Part shown: positions 35,642 through 44,917 of the stretch, one piece after another
How positions within the stretch are numbered: the stretch's first letter is position 1
Layout: each line of letters opens with the position of its first letter
Assembly: GCF_041060425.1 (NCBI RefSeq)
Contig: NZ_JAULBC010000001.1
Location: forward strand, 248,001-312,000
Origin: Danxiaibacter flavus
Lineage (GTDB): Bacteria > Bacteroidota > Bacteroidia > Chitinophagales > Chitinophagaceae
Direction of reading: 5' to 3'
Length of the DNA stretch: 64,000 nucleotides
Program-made: the position numbers and the translations under genes
Notes under the pieces: generated by a model
Told to the model about the DNA's origin: nothing
Seen by the model: the letters and a program-made list of their open reading frames with translations, nothing else
Database searches by the model: none

Positions 35642-35811
35642 TTCCGCAAAGTTGGATCAGCTTAGGTTCTCCGTATCTATGGGCATGTATTAAAAATTGC
35701 CAAAGCTGACTTATCTCATATTTTTTGCCCCCAACATAAGTTAAGTTGCAATATGCCATACGAGCCGTTGTATCCAAGCGGCTTGTCTTCTTGTTATTTA
35801 AATCAAGCCAT

Positions 35812-36012
35812 ATGAAAAAGAAACTGGCCATTGCCTGTTGCTCATTATTAGCCTGGGTAGTGACTTTGGGAACTCCTGTTCAAACTGGTATTACAGAGGG
35901 TGCATCTTCCAACACATCACGCTATTTATTTGAGCCATTTGACGTAGTTGTAATAACATTCGTTGCATCGGCTTTTTACTTTTTGTTTATCAGGAAGAAC
36001 AGTGAGCGATGA
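35812..36012 (+). CDS. 66-residue membrane protein upstream of the HypB-like gene
   Basis: The protein has an N-terminal hydrophobic segment (LAIACCSLLAWVVTLG), a short polar middle (TGITEGASSNTSRYLFEPF) and a second membrane helix (DVVVITFVASAFYFLFI) ending in RKNSER. The first segment may be a cleaved signal or a second helix. An upstream in-frame start at 35746 lacks support. The gene ends 50 bp before the HypB-like gene, so co-transcription is plausible. No family recognised. Confidence 0.6.
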   Translation: MKKKLAIACCSLLAWVVTLGTPVQTGITEGASSNTSRYLFEPFDVVVITFVASAFYFLFIRKNSER

Positions 36013-36062
36013 AATTTCTGATGGATATATTTGAATTCAAACAACTCAAGTAATAATCACTT

Positions 36063-36845
36063 ATGAGTGGTTGCCATAGCAAATGGGAAAACAGTCCGGA
36101 ACACGAGAAAAGTTGCGGACGATGTGCTAACTGCGCGAACGGTCATGTGCACGCGCATGATCAAAATACGGAAAGAAATAAACACCCGGGCTCTGAAAGC
36201 CGTTCGTCGGTTTCGTCAGATGGGAATGAAATACCTGCTGCAAGGAACCGGTTCTATTTTGAGTCAAAGAATATTGTTGCTATTAACTTGTTGGGAGCAT
36301 CAGGTGCGGGTAAAACCAGCTTGCTTGAGAATACCATTACTGCTCTTTCCGGTGAAATCTGTTTCTCTGTAATTGAAACTGATAGACATAGCAACTACGA
36401 TACTAAAAGAATTGAAGAAACTGAGGCCAGGGTAATAAGTTTACGTACGGGTGATGGATGCCAGCTTTTTAGCCAGATGATTAATGATGCGTTGAAGATA
36501 TTGAAGCCGGAAAATAATTCAGTTTTGTTTATTGAGAACCTGGCGGCTCCGCTTTGCCCAACTTTACACGACGTGGGTGAGCAAAAACGGGTTGTTATTT
36601 TGAGTGTAACGGAAGGGGAAGAAAAGCCTTTGGTGTATCCTGAGATGTATAAAACGGCAGACTTATGTCTGATTAGCAAAAGTGATCTGTTGCCGTATGT
36701 TGATATTGATCTAGAATACCTGAAAGCAAATATTCGAAAGGTGAATAATGATTTGCGTTGCATAATACTTTCCTGTCGACTTAATGAAGGGATGAATGAA
36801 TGGTACGACTGGATAAGAGCAATATCTAAAATGAAAAAGAAATAA
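36063..36845 (+). CDS. HypB-like nickel/metal chaperone GTPase (orphan, altered metal site)
   Basis: This 260-residue SIMIBI GTPase of the HypB family has a Cys/His-rich N-terminus (C18-x2-C21-x2-C24, then H28, H30, H32) likely to bind metal. The P-loop is GASGAGKTS (78-86); other marks are TEGEEKPLVYPEMYKTADL and a base-recognition SKSD in place of NKxD. Known HypB proteins use a Cys-His pair plus a later Cys for interdomain metal; here C133 and C165 remain but the His is Q134. No hydrogenase, hypA or urease gene lies in the window. It could serve another metalloenzyme or be a diverged Zn/Ni chaperone. Confidence 0.82.
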   Translation: MSGCHSKWENSPEHEKSCGRCANCANGHVHAHDQNTERNKHPGSESRSSVSSDGNEIPAARNRFYFESKNIVAINLLGASGAGKTSLLENTITALSGEICFSVIETDRHSNYDTKRIEETEARVISLRTGDGCQLFSQMINDALKILKPENNSVLFIENLAAPLCPTLHDVGEQKRVVILSVTEGEEKPLVYPEMYKTADLCLISKSDLLPYVDIDLEYLKANIRKVNNDLRCIILSCRLNEGMNEWYDWIRAISKMKKK

Positions 36846-37099
36846 GGTAATGGATCAAAAAGCTCTTGTTTTGGTGAATGAAAAGTTAAATCGCAATAAT
36901 GCATTTTTATTTCCTTTATAAGCATTATTACCAGTGTTCGCAATAAGCATTTGAACACCTTGAATTTAGAAACTTTAGTTTTAGGCAGCGTTAGAAGTTG
37001 CATGTTAAATTGCCCTAAATGCCCGCGTTTTAACTCTGGGCAAGGTTTATTTCAGCATAAATATGCAGACCTTTACAGCAGCACCATAATTGAAACGCT

Positions 37100-37432
37100 A
37101 TGAAAGTGTTGAACAGAATTGAGGATGACGATAAGCGTTTGCTTCGCACAGCTTCAACGATTGAATTATATAAGCACAGCAGGGTTATTCTTGCTGCCTT
37201 TGCAATTTTGCTTCCAGGATTCGTGTTTTTCCTTGGGGCTCTTGTTATGAATGAATATTCTGTTGCAGTTATTGCTTTACTATTTTCTTTGTCCGGATTT
37301 TTACTTGCTAAATGGTTAATCGACGGGAAAGCGGAAAAGCTTAAAAAGCAAGAACGCGCTCAACAGGACGAGCAGGATGTCATTCAATTCCCTTCCTCAA
37401 AGACAGGTGGTTTTGCCAAATACCAATCATAG
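37100..37432 (+). CDS. Small two-helix membrane protein
   Basis: This 110-residue protein has a polar N-terminus (KVLNRIEDDDKRLLRTAS), two membrane helices forming a hairpin (VILAAFAILLPGFVFFLGAL and VAVIALLFSLSGFLLAKWL) and a charged C-terminal tail (KAEKLKKQERAQQDEQ). Nothing identifies a family. It is separated from the HypB-like gene by 254 bp in which I see nothing else, so a functional link is not implied. Confidence 0.6.
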   Translation: MKVLNRIEDDDKRLLRTASTIELYKHSRVILAAFAILLPGFVFFLGALVMNEYSVAVIALLFSLSGFLLAKWLIDGKAEKLKKQERAQQDEQDVIQFPSSKTGGFAKYQS

Positions 37433-37559
37433 CGATCCCCAACGTTTGATCAGCGTTCGGGTGAGAACGACTTTGATAGCGTTACACGTGGACAGTGAAG
37501 CGCAGTACCAATCATTTACAGTCAATGAGCTAATACATAAAAGCTCCGTGATTTAAAAA

Positions 37560-37583
37560 ACAAAACCCCGATAGACATCGGGG
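37560..37583 (-). terminator. Unassigned minus-strand terminator
   Basis: The perfect stem CCCCGAT/ATCGGGG with a 4-nt loop is followed on the minus strand by TTTTGTTTTTT. No gene ends here; the nearest minus-strand gene already has a terminator 330 bp upstream. Confidence 0.65.
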
Positions 37584-37915
37584 CCGACATGAGAAAATCT
37601 ACTGACTAATTTGTTTGCTTGCTATTATTCTTCCACAAAGATGTCTTCGCAATATGAACTAATATTTAACCGCACGTGAATAAACTATTAACAAAGCGGA
37701 GGAAGGCACCATGTCTGATTTTTGATCGCTGATCTCTGATTTCCTTAGGTTCTACCTGCAAACAAGAGTTAACATTATTTATTCGAAAAGGAAGATTTAA
37801 GGTTTATCAGGTCATTTTCAATATTGGGCAGTACGCTCATTTCGTACAAATCAGAGAAAAAAAAAATCAGCGATCAATAAATCATCCCTCAATTCAGCCA
37901 TCAGGTTTTTGCGTA

Positions 37916-37957
37916 ACAAAAAGGGCCGCATCCGTTTCCGGAACAGCCCCTTTTTAA
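37916..37957 (-). terminator. Terminator of the TonB receptor gene
   Basis: The stem AAAAAGGGgC/GcCCCTTTTT with a loop of about 20 nt and a minus-strand T tract lies 20 bp past the stop at 37977. Confidence 0.75.
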
Positions 37958-37976
37958 TTATACCTTAGCTATATTA

Positions 37977-40900
37977 TTAGAATGTGTATTTCAATCCTAA
38001 TTGTGCTTGCCAGCGGCTGTTAAGCGGGTCAACCGTATAGTATTTGCCGTTATCAGTTGTTGGTTTCTGGAAGCTGAACGTTGGCGTATAGTTCTTCGCA
38101 GGATCTGAACTTGGATTGCCTGGTTTAATACCGTTAGCATCTGTTTCAAACTTCAGGAAGTTAACTGTATAGTTGTTTGTGTTACTTACGAAAGTAATGT
38201 GTCCCCAGTCATTATTCAGGAAGTTCAGGAAGTTAAACATATCCAGGCTTAACTGAAGTGAATGCTGTTTGTTGTTGCCTTTAAATCTGAATTCGTGCAT
38301 CAGCTTTAAATCAAGCGTATGGTTCCATGGAGTGCGAAGTGCATTTCTTGAAGCATACTGACCACGGTGGCCTTTCAGGTATTTATCACCTTCGATGAAG
38401 GCATTCAGATCGTTCCACTGAGAAGGATCTTTCAGGTTGATATCTGACTGACTCTTTGGAATATAAGGCAACGCTGCGTTACCATTGATGATGCCGCCCG
38501 GTGCGCCGGTGTAAACAAGGCTGTATGGGCTACCACTCTGACCTGAATAAACAAAACTTAATGAAGTGATGTTTGTATTCGAACCATTCCAGTTAACACT
38601 TGTTCCTGCAAAAGCAACTATGCGATGACGCAAATCAAAGTTTGAATAGGCAAGTTGCGGATTGTTTGCAGAGATTGCAGGGTTATAATCCCAGTTACTT
38701 TGGAATGAGTTACGAATACCATTGCTGATGTCTTTAGACATGCCATAAGTGTAAGCTGCAGACCAGTTAATGTTCATCAGGTTTTTCGCACCGAGTTTAA
38801 TATTGTTGGTAACTTTTGACAGCTGTGCAGTAAGATTGTAGCGGTATCCCTCTTTTGTATTGCTTAATAAGAACACGCTTGAATATTTACTGCTAACATC
38901 ACCACCTGTATACAGAGGCGTTTGTGTAGGTCCTGTGCTGTAGTACTTCACACCACTGTCTTTCTTGTTGATCTGCTGGAACATAACATCGTTGATGGTC
39001 TTGGTGTACATCGCATCCAATGTAAGTTTATATCCATTGCCGAATTTGAAATCGGCTGCAATATTTGAACGCCAGATAGTTGGCATTTTGAAATTGTTGT
39101 CAATCAGGTCAAGCTCTCTTTTATTTACTGCGCCTGCTCCACCATATTTGCCGATTGTATCAACCAGTTGATTGGGTCCTACTAAAGGAACATAACCGTT
39201 GTTTGAATTCTTGTAGTCGATGTTGCCGTAGTCGTTACCATTAAGTGTATAAGCATAACCTAACCATGCGAACGGAACTCTTCCGGTGAAAATGCCGCTA
39301 CCACCTCTTAACACTACAGATTGATCATTGTTGATATCCCAGTTGAATCCCAATCTTGGTGAAATAGTTGCGTTACCCAGCCATTTGTTATTCAGTTGAC
39401 TGAAAGGAGTATGACTATAGGTTCCGGATTCGTGTGTGTCATTTGTAATGCTGTTCAAATCCTTATCCAGTTGTGGTTGATCCCCAACATAAGAATAGTC
39501 AATGCGGAGACCCGGAGTCAGTTTGAAGTTCTTGGTTAAAGAAATTTCATCCTGCGCATAAGCACTCAGCATTGCTACGTTAAACTTAGCTCCAGGTGTA
39601 TTCTCGGAAAGGTTGGTAAAGTTGTTTTTACCCTGGTCAAAAGCGAAAGTACCACGAATACGGCTTGGAATATTGTTTACAAAGTTATCAACGGTACCGT
39701 ATTGCCAACGGCCGTTCCACGAGTTAATAAATCCGTAATTAAAGTCATAGAACTCGTTGTGCGTACCAAAAGTGAACTTGTTGATGCCTTTTGTCCAGCT
39801 AACGTTATCAGTAAGTTCAATCGTTTTCTGGCGGGTATTGTAAATAGCAGCTTCGCGCCATGTACCTAACCACACGTTGCCTGCTCCGTTGGTAATATCA
39901 ATATAAGGAGAAGGTGTATTTCCGCTGCGAGGAAAATCTCTGTAATCATGAACATTGATATAGCTAACTATCAGGTTGTTGTTTACTGAGTTGCTCAGTT
40001 TGCTCTTCAGTTCTGCAACAACATTCACGTTCTTTGTATGTTGTGTAAAGTCTGTTGATGAAAACTGGAATGTAGTGTTTGTACGCTCAAGGTTGTTACC
40101 CTCACCATTTGTATAGATTGCTCTGACCATTAATGAGTTGTTCGCATTAATGTTGTAATCTATACGGGCGAAGAATTTATCACTGTTTGTAAAGATTTTG
40201 TATTTGTCATAAGAACCTGCATCAAAACCTGCGGCTTGATATGCTGCAGCAATTCTTTGTGCATCAGCAACTGTAACAGCCGCACCTTTGTCACCTGCAT
40301 TGAAAAAAGTAGGCTCTTGTCTGCGTGTAATTTCACCATTAACAATAAAGAACAATTTGTTTTTGATGATGGGCCCACTCAGGGTTGCACCGTATTGATA
40401 ATCGTAAAAATCAGAACCGATCTTGGTTTTCTGACCATCAACACTTTTACCTACCAGTGATTGGTTTCTTCCATAGCCGTAAACAGATCCGTGGATGTCA
40501 TTTGAACCGCTTTTTGTTACGGCGTTAACACTACCGCCGGTAAAGTTACCCAGCTTCACATCGTATGGAGAAAGCTGAACCTGTACTTCCTGGATCACAT
40601 CTAGACTATAAGGGTTGGTTCTTGTACCTGAACCGGCTGTTCCGCTTTGACCGCCACCACTAACACCTCCAAAAGAGTTGCTAAAGCCTATTGCGTCATT
40701 GTTCACAGCACCATCAAGCGTAATATTGTTATATCTGAAGTTAGTTCCTGCGAACGAGTTGTTGTTAGACTGAGGCGTTAAGCGTGTAAAATCGCTGATG
40801 CTTCTTCCCAGGGTAGGTAAGGTGTTCAGTTGTCTTGTTCCCACAGTCAGGCCTGATGGAGAAGCTCTTCTTCCTGAAGACATTACAGTAACTTCTTTCA

Positions 40901-41249
40901 GATCATTTGAAGAAGTGCTTAATGCCACCTTTAGGTCCGGGTTGTTGCCTAAAGACAAAGCGATATCAGTTAGTGTTTCATCTTTAAATCCCACAAAAGA
41001 GATCTTAATAGTATAAGGGCCTCCTGGCTTCAGGTTAGGAGAAGAAAAATACCCTTTGTTGTTTGTCTGGGTATGAGTTTCGTAGCCTGTTGGCTCGTGC
41101 TTTAATGAAATTGTTGCTCCGCTAATGGCTTTACCGGCAGCATCAGAAACAAAACCATTTAACGTTGAAGTCGTTTCCTGTCCATAGGTCACCAATGTGC
41201 ATAGCAAGGCAAAAAGGATCACCGAAGCAATTGAAAATAGCTTGCGCAT
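37977..41249 (-). CDS. TonB-dependent receptor with N-terminal carboxypeptidase-regulatory domain (Oar-like)
   Basis: This 1090-residue outer-membrane protein has a signal peptide (MRKLFSIASVILFALLCTL, cut near TYGQ). A CarboxypepD_reg domain (about 28-108; LNGFVSDAAGKAISGATISL), a plug (about 115-240; RYNNITLDGAVNNDAIGFS) and a large 22-strand-type barrel ending in QLGLKYTF follow. The stretch LGNFTGGSVNAVTKSGSNDI is typical of Oar-like receptors, which lack a SusD partner; none is adjacent. The substrate is unknown. ATG 41249 is preferred over an extension to 41273. It is a single gene with its own terminator. Confidence 0.93.
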   Translation of the reverse strand: MRKLFSIASVILFALLCTLVTYGQETTSTLNGFVSDAAGKAISGATISLKHEPTGYETHTQTNNKGYFSSPNLKPGGPYTIKISFVGFKDETLTDIALSLGNNPDLKVALSTSSNDLKEVTVMSSGRRASPSGLTVGTRQLNTLPTLGRSISDFTRLTPQSNNNSFAGTNFRYNNITLDGAVNNDAIGFSNSFGGVSGGGQSGTAGSGTRTNPYSLDVIQEVQVQLSPYDVKLGNFTGGSVNAVTKSGSNDIHGSVYGYGRNQSLVGKSVDGQKTKIGSDFYDYQYGATLSGPIIKNKLFFIVNGEITRRQEPTFFNAGDKGAAVTVADAQRIAAAYQAAGFDAGSYDKYKIFTNSDKFFARIDYNINANNSLMVRAIYTNGEGNNLERTNTTFQFSSTDFTQHTKNVNVVAELKSKLSNSVNNNLIVSYINVHDYRDFPRSGNTPSPYIDITNGAGNVWLGTWREAAIYNTRQKTIELTDNVSWTKGINKFTFGTHNEFYDFNYGFINSWNGRWQYGTVDNFVNNIPSRIRGTFAFDQGKNNFTNLSENTPGAKFNVAMLSAYAQDEISLTKNFKLTPGLRIDYSYVGDQPQLDKDLNSITNDTHESGTYSHTPFSQLNNKWLGNATISPRLGFNWDINNDQSVVLRGGSGIFTGRVPFAWLGYAYTLNGNDYGNIDYKNSNNGYVPLVGPNQLVDTIGKYGGAGAVNKRELDLIDNNFKMPTIWRSNIAADFKFGNGYKLTLDAMYTKTINDVMFQQINKKDSGVKYYSTGPTQTPLYTGGDVSSKYSSVFLLSNTKEGYRYNLTAQLSKVTNNIKLGAKNLMNINWSAAYTYGMSKDISNGIRNSFQSNWDYNPAISANNPQLAYSNFDLRHRIVAFAGTSVNWNGSNTNITSLSFVYSGQSGSPYSLVYTGAPGGIINGNAALPYIPKSQSDINLKDPSQWNDLNAFIEGDKYLKGHRGQYASRNALRTPWNHTLDLKLMHEFRFKGNNKQHSLQLSLDMFNFLNFLNNDWGHITFVSNTNNYTVNFLKFETDANGIKPGNPSSDPAKNYTPTFSFQKPTTDNGKYYTVDPLNSRWQAQLGLKYTF

Positions 41250-41432
41250 TTTTGTTAATTTTCCGCAAATCACGAACTTGTATATTACTGAATTGTTAAC
41301 CCAGTATTATGTGAATGTTAACAGCATAAAAAAGAGAAAATACATATGAACAAAAGGTTTACGGGTAATGTTATTTCTATATTAAGTTATTGTTAACTGT
41401 CGGCTTTTTACGGCTTGCACAGATCATAGTTT

Positions 41433-41440
41433 TATTTTTG
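41433..41440 (+). promoter_or_regulatory. -7 promoter box TATTTTTG for the DUF47-PiT operon
   Basis: This is an exact TAnnTTTG match 17 bp before the start at 41457, with a TTG at 41415-41417 (15-bp spacing, somewhat short). Confidence 0.5.
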
Positions 41441-41456
41441 CGCCAAAATTCCAGAT

Positions 41457-42104
41457 ATGGGCATTAACACTTTTGGCAAGTTATTCATGCCAAAGAACAA
41501 GATTTTTTACGAGTTGTTTGAAGATGTAGCTATTACCGTTAGCCAAATGGGACAACTGCTAAAGACCATGGTTAACGAGCCGGATTATGACCGCCGCAAT
41601 GCTGTAATTAAGCAAATTGAGGATCTGGAACATAAAAACGACGACCATACACACAGAATTTTCACTGAACTTGGTCGCAACTTTATCACTCCTTTCGACA
41701 GGGAGGATATTCACTACCTGGCTTCTGCCCTCGATGATATATGTGACTATATTTTCTCTTCCGCCAAGAAGATCAATTTTTATAAGGTAAACCCTAACGA
41801 CAGCGGCATTAAAAAGCTGGCTGACCTTATCGAAATGGGTGCAAACGAAATTAAAACTGCTGTTTATGGCCTTAGGGATATGAAGAACCTGAGGCAAATG
41901 ACAGAAGCCATGGTTAGAATCAACAGCGTTGAAAACCAGGCTGATGATGTTTTTGATATGAGTATTGAAATGCTGTTCCAAAATGAAGTGGATGTAAAAG
42001 AGCTGATTAAAAAGAGAGAGATCTACCAGGCAATGGAAACTGTAACAGACAAATGCGAAGATGCCGCGAATGTTATAGAATCAATCATTGTTAAATACGC
42101 CTAG
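41457..42104 (+). CDS. DUF47 / PhoU-like phosphate transport regulator
   Basis: This 215-residue all-helical protein has the E-x2-D...H...E pattern of DUF47 (KQIEDLEHKNDDHTHRIFTEL; FITPFDREDIHYLASALDDI; ETVTDKCEDAANVIESI). The family is related to PhoU and is almost always next to a PiT transporter, as here (44 bp upstream). It is thought to modulate phosphate uptake, probably through metal-cluster-bound helices. Full length. Confidence 0.93.
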   Translation: MGINTFGKLFMPKNKIFYELFEDVAITVSQMGQLLKTMVNEPDYDRRNAVIKQIEDLEHKNDDHTHRIFTELGRNFITPFDREDIHYLASALDDICDYIFSSAKKINFYKVNPNDSGIKKLADLIEMGANEIKTAVYGLRDMKNLRQMTEAMVRINSVENQADDVFDMSIEMLFQNEVDVKELIKKREIYQAMETVTDKCEDAANVIESIIVKYA

Positions 42105-42148
42105 TACCGGTTTGTTACAGGGCTTTCCGTAGAAGGAAAACTAAATTT

Positions 42149-43189
42149 ATGACAACATTACTCATACTCATTATTGTATTAGCTTTCATATTTGATTTTA
42201 TTAACGGTTTCCATGATGCAGCCAACTCAATTGCCACAATAGTTTCAACAAAAGTATTGACTCCGTTCCAGGCAGTTCTTTGGGCGGCGCTCTTCAATTT
42301 TGCAGCCTTCTTTATTTCACGCTATATCATAGGTGAATTCAAAATTGGTAACACTATCGCCAAAACAGTAAATGAGCATTTCATTACACTGGAAGTAATA
42401 TTCGCAGGACTGTTGGCCGCCATTGTATGGAACCTGATCACCTGGTGGTTCGGTATTCCATCCAGCTCCTCACACACACTTATAGGTGGATTTATGGGAG
42501 CCGCAATTGCATACGCGGGCGGCTTTCATGGGGATGGGATTACCGTTATCAACTATGCTAAAGTAATTCCTACATTTCTTTTCATTTTCCTCGCGCCTTT
42601 AATTGGGATGGTCATAGCCTTTATCATAACCATTATTATTGTCCATCTATGTAGACGAAGTAATCCCTTTAAGGCGGAGAGCTGGTTCAAGAGATTACAG
42701 CTGCTTTCCTCTGCAGCATTCAGTCTTGGTCACGGTGGAAATGATGCACAAAAAGTGATGGGTATTATTGGCGCCGCAATCATTTATCAGCAAAGCACAG
42801 TGGGCAACACGCTTACGTTTAACGAATTCGTTATCCATTATTCATGGGTGCCATTCTGTTCTTTCCTCGCCATTGGCTTAGGTACAATGAGTGGTGGCTG
42901 GAAGATTGTAAAGACAATGGGTACCAAAATAACCAAGGTAACCCCGCTTGAAGGTGTAAGTGCCGAAACTGCCGGCGCCATAACCTTGTATATAACCGAA
43001 CATTTAGGTATACCAGTAAGTACAACGCATACTATTACCGGTTCTATAATTGGTGTAGGTGCAACAAAACGTTTGTCTGCGGTACGTTGGGGTGTTACAG
43101 TAAATCTTTTGTGGGCGTGGGTATTAACCATACCTATCAGCGCTATCATGGCTGCTGGCTTCTATTATGTAATTAAACTTATTGTCTAG
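42149..43189 (+). CDS. pit: PiT-family inorganic phosphate transporter
   Basis: This 346-residue protein has about nine to ten helices in two repeats. Each repeat carries the PiT signature: GFHDAANSIATIVSTKVLTP near the N-terminus and LGHGGNDAQKVMG in the second half, with STTHTITGSIIG near the end. It symports metal-phosphate or phosphate with cations into the cytoplasm. It is co-transcribed with the DUF47 regulator. Confidence 0.96.
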   Translation: MTTLLILIIVLAFIFDFINGFHDAANSIATIVSTKVLTPFQAVLWAALFNFAAFFISRYIIGEFKIGNTIAKTVNEHFITLEVIFAGLLAAIVWNLITWWFGIPSSSSHTLIGGFMGAAIAYAGGFHGDGITVINYAKVIPTFLFIFLAPLIGMVIAFIITIIIVHLCRRSNPFKAESWFKRLQLLSSAAFSLGHGGNDAQKVMGIIGAAIIYQQSTVGNTLTFNEFVIHYSWVPFCSFLAIGLGTMSGGWKIVKTMGTKITKVTPLEGVSAETAGAITLYITEHLGIPVSTTHTITGSIIGVGATKRLSAVRWGVTVNLLWAWVLTIPISAIMAAGFYYVIKLIV

Positions 43190-43245
43190 TACGGCTTTTT
43201 TTAATAATATTGTCGTATTCAATTAGTGTATCAAAATCAGCCAAC

Positions 43246-44301
43246 ATGCCCAAAATTCTAGTTACCGGAGGTTGCGGATATATAGGTTCGCATACCGTAG
43301 TTGATCTTATCCAAAACGGATTTGACGTTGTTTCGATAGATGATAATTCACGTTCTACAACATACCTTTTAAACGGTATTGAACAGATCACCGGCAAAAA
43401 GCTGAAAAACTACAAGGTTGATCTAAAGAATTTTGATGAAACGCTGGCTGTTTTCCAGGAAAATGATGACATCTCCGGCGTGATTCATTTTGCAGCATAC
43501 AAAGCCGTGGGTGAATCAGTTGAAAAGCCATTGGATTATTACGAAAACAACCTGTATTCGCTGGTAAACCTGCTTAAATGTGTAAAGGAATTTAAAGTTC
43601 CCCATTTTGTATTTTCTTCTTCCTGTACCGTTTATGGAAACCCGGACGTTATTCCGGTTACTGAAGAATCTCCTATCAAAAAAGCAGAATCTCCTTATGG
43701 TGCTACAAAACAAATGGGAGAGGAGATCATTAAAGACTTTACCAAAGTATCAGACACATCTGCAATATTGCTGCGCTACTTTAACCCTGTAGGTGCTCAT
43801 CCGGATAACCTGATTGGGGAATTGCCATTGGGCAAACCACAAAACCTTGTGCCGGTGATTACACAAACGGCTATTGGTAAATTACCGCAGATGACTGTTT
43901 TTGGAGATGATTATGATACAAGGGATGGAAGCTGTGTAAGAGACTTTATCCATGTTTGCGACATTGCAAATGCACATACACTCGCAATAAAATTTCTGCT
44001 TAATAAAAAGAACAAACAAAAGAACGAAGTTTTCAATTTGGGAACCGGCAACGGAGTTACTGTACTCGAGGCAATAAATGCATTTGAAAAGGTAACCGGC
44101 CAAAAATTGAATTACAAGATTGGTCCACGAAGACCAGGCGATGTTATCGCTATTTATGCAAATAACAATCATGCAGTATCTTCTCTGGATTGGAAAATAC
44201 AATTTGGATTGGATGATATGATGAAAACTGCATGGGAATGGGAAAAGAAGATTAAGCAGGATGAAGAGCTTATGAAAAAACAAAATCCCGTTTTGAATTA
44301 A
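43246..44301 (+). CDS. galE: UDP-glucose 4-epimerase
   Basis: This 351-residue extended short-chain dehydrogenase has the NAD motif GGCGYIGSHT at the N-terminus, the catalytic Ser/Thr region SSSCTVYG and the Y-x3-K pair in SPYGATKQ. It interconverts UDP-glucose and UDP-galactose for polysaccharide synthesis. ATG 43246 is immediately before the Rossmann strand; the upstream frame from 43210 is not conserved. It follows the phosphate operon by 56 bp and may be read from it, and it ends at a clear terminator. Confidence 0.95.
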   Translation: MPKILVTGGCGYIGSHTVVDLIQNGFDVVSIDDNSRSTTYLLNGIEQITGKKLKNYKVDLKNFDETLAVFQENDDISGVIHFAAYKAVGESVEKPLDYYENNLYSLVNLLKCVKEFKVPHFVFSSSCTVYGNPDVIPVTEESPIKKAESPYGATKQMGEEIIKDFTKVSDTSAILLRYFNPVGAHPDNLIGELPLGKPQNLVPVITQTAIGKLPQMTVFGDDYDTRDGSCVRDFIHVCDIANAHTLAIKFLLNKKNKQKNEVFNLGTGNGVTVLEAINAFEKVTGQKLNYKIGPRRPGDVIAIYANNNHAVSSLDWKIQFGLDDMMKTAWEWEKKIKQDEELMKKQNPVLN

Positions 44302-44330
44302 CCAGGATTAAGGAATAGAAATAAAAATAA

Positions 44331-44357
44331 AAAAGAGGCTTTTCGGCCTCTTTTTTT
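44331..44357 (+). terminator. Terminator after galE
   Basis: The stem AAAAGAGGC/GCCTCTTTT with a 6-nt loop and T tract lies 30 bp past the stop. Confidence 0.9.
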
Positions 44358-44624
44358 ATTGCTCCTTTATTTGTGTTACACTTACAAAGAAGCGTAAATA
44401 GGGTATTGAACACAAACTCCAATAGTATGTATTGTGTCTTATACAAGTGGTACAAGTTACACGATTAAAAACGGACAATAGAACTATACGAATTGGGTGC
44501 CAATTGTAAACTAATTGTTATTTGTTTAATAATCAACTGTTTGCAAATTGGGAAGCAATGATAATGTCTCGAAATGGGAAAAAATCCGTCTCCAAAATGG
44601 AATAGTAAACGGTTGTAAAAAGAA

Positions 44625-44653
44625 AAAGAGACTATTTACATAGTCTCTTTCTT
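44625..44653 (+). terminator. Orphan terminator in the galE-rny gap
   Basis: The perfect 11-bp stem AAAGAGACTAT/ATAGTCTCTTT with a 4-nt loop is followed by CTTT. It lies 270 bp past the galE terminator, with no gene between. Confidence 0.75.
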
Positions 44654-44886
44654 TCAAAGGGGGAAACTTCTTTATGGAAGTAACCTGAATCCTGATTAAC
44701 AACATAAATCATGTTGTCGGGAACGGTTAAAAACGGACACTTTATATCATTCTAATTTTATGCCAACAGCCTTTTATTTTGCAACATATTGGTATTTAAC
44801 TGATTATATTTTTTAAAACTGGGATTTAGTTCCATATTGGGAATTGTATTCTCATTTTGAAAATGAAACATTCTATTTGTTCTGAT

Positions 44887-44917
44887 AAAAAATAAAAAAG
44901 GAGGCGTGATCACCTCC
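44887..44917 (-). terminator. Orphan minus-strand terminator
   Basis: The stem GGAGG/CCTCC (44900-44917) is followed on the minus strand by TTTTTTATTTTTT. It would end a transcript coming from 44920-45350, where no minus-strand gene is seen. Confidence 0.6.

Larger units (their letters stand above)
37433..37976. other. 544-bp gap: heptad repeat pair and two minus-strand terminators
   Basis: The gap has no credible gene. It holds facing heptad-periodic arms at 37717-37744 (GATTTTT, GATCGCT, GATCTCT, GATTTCC) and 37848-37883 (reverse-complementary GATnnnn type). It also holds a minus-strand terminator for the TonB receptor gene and a second, unassigned minus-strand hairpin at 37566-37583. Confidence 0.6.

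Noticed and set aside
36395..37003. A 202-codon minus-strand frame antisense to the HypB-like gene
   Set aside because: It is a shadow of a well-supported gene with clear GTPase motifs on the other strand.
44464..44739. Sigma-54-type promoter near the TTAAAAACGGACA repeats
   Set aside because: No TGGCAC-N5-TTGC pair at correct spacing could be found.
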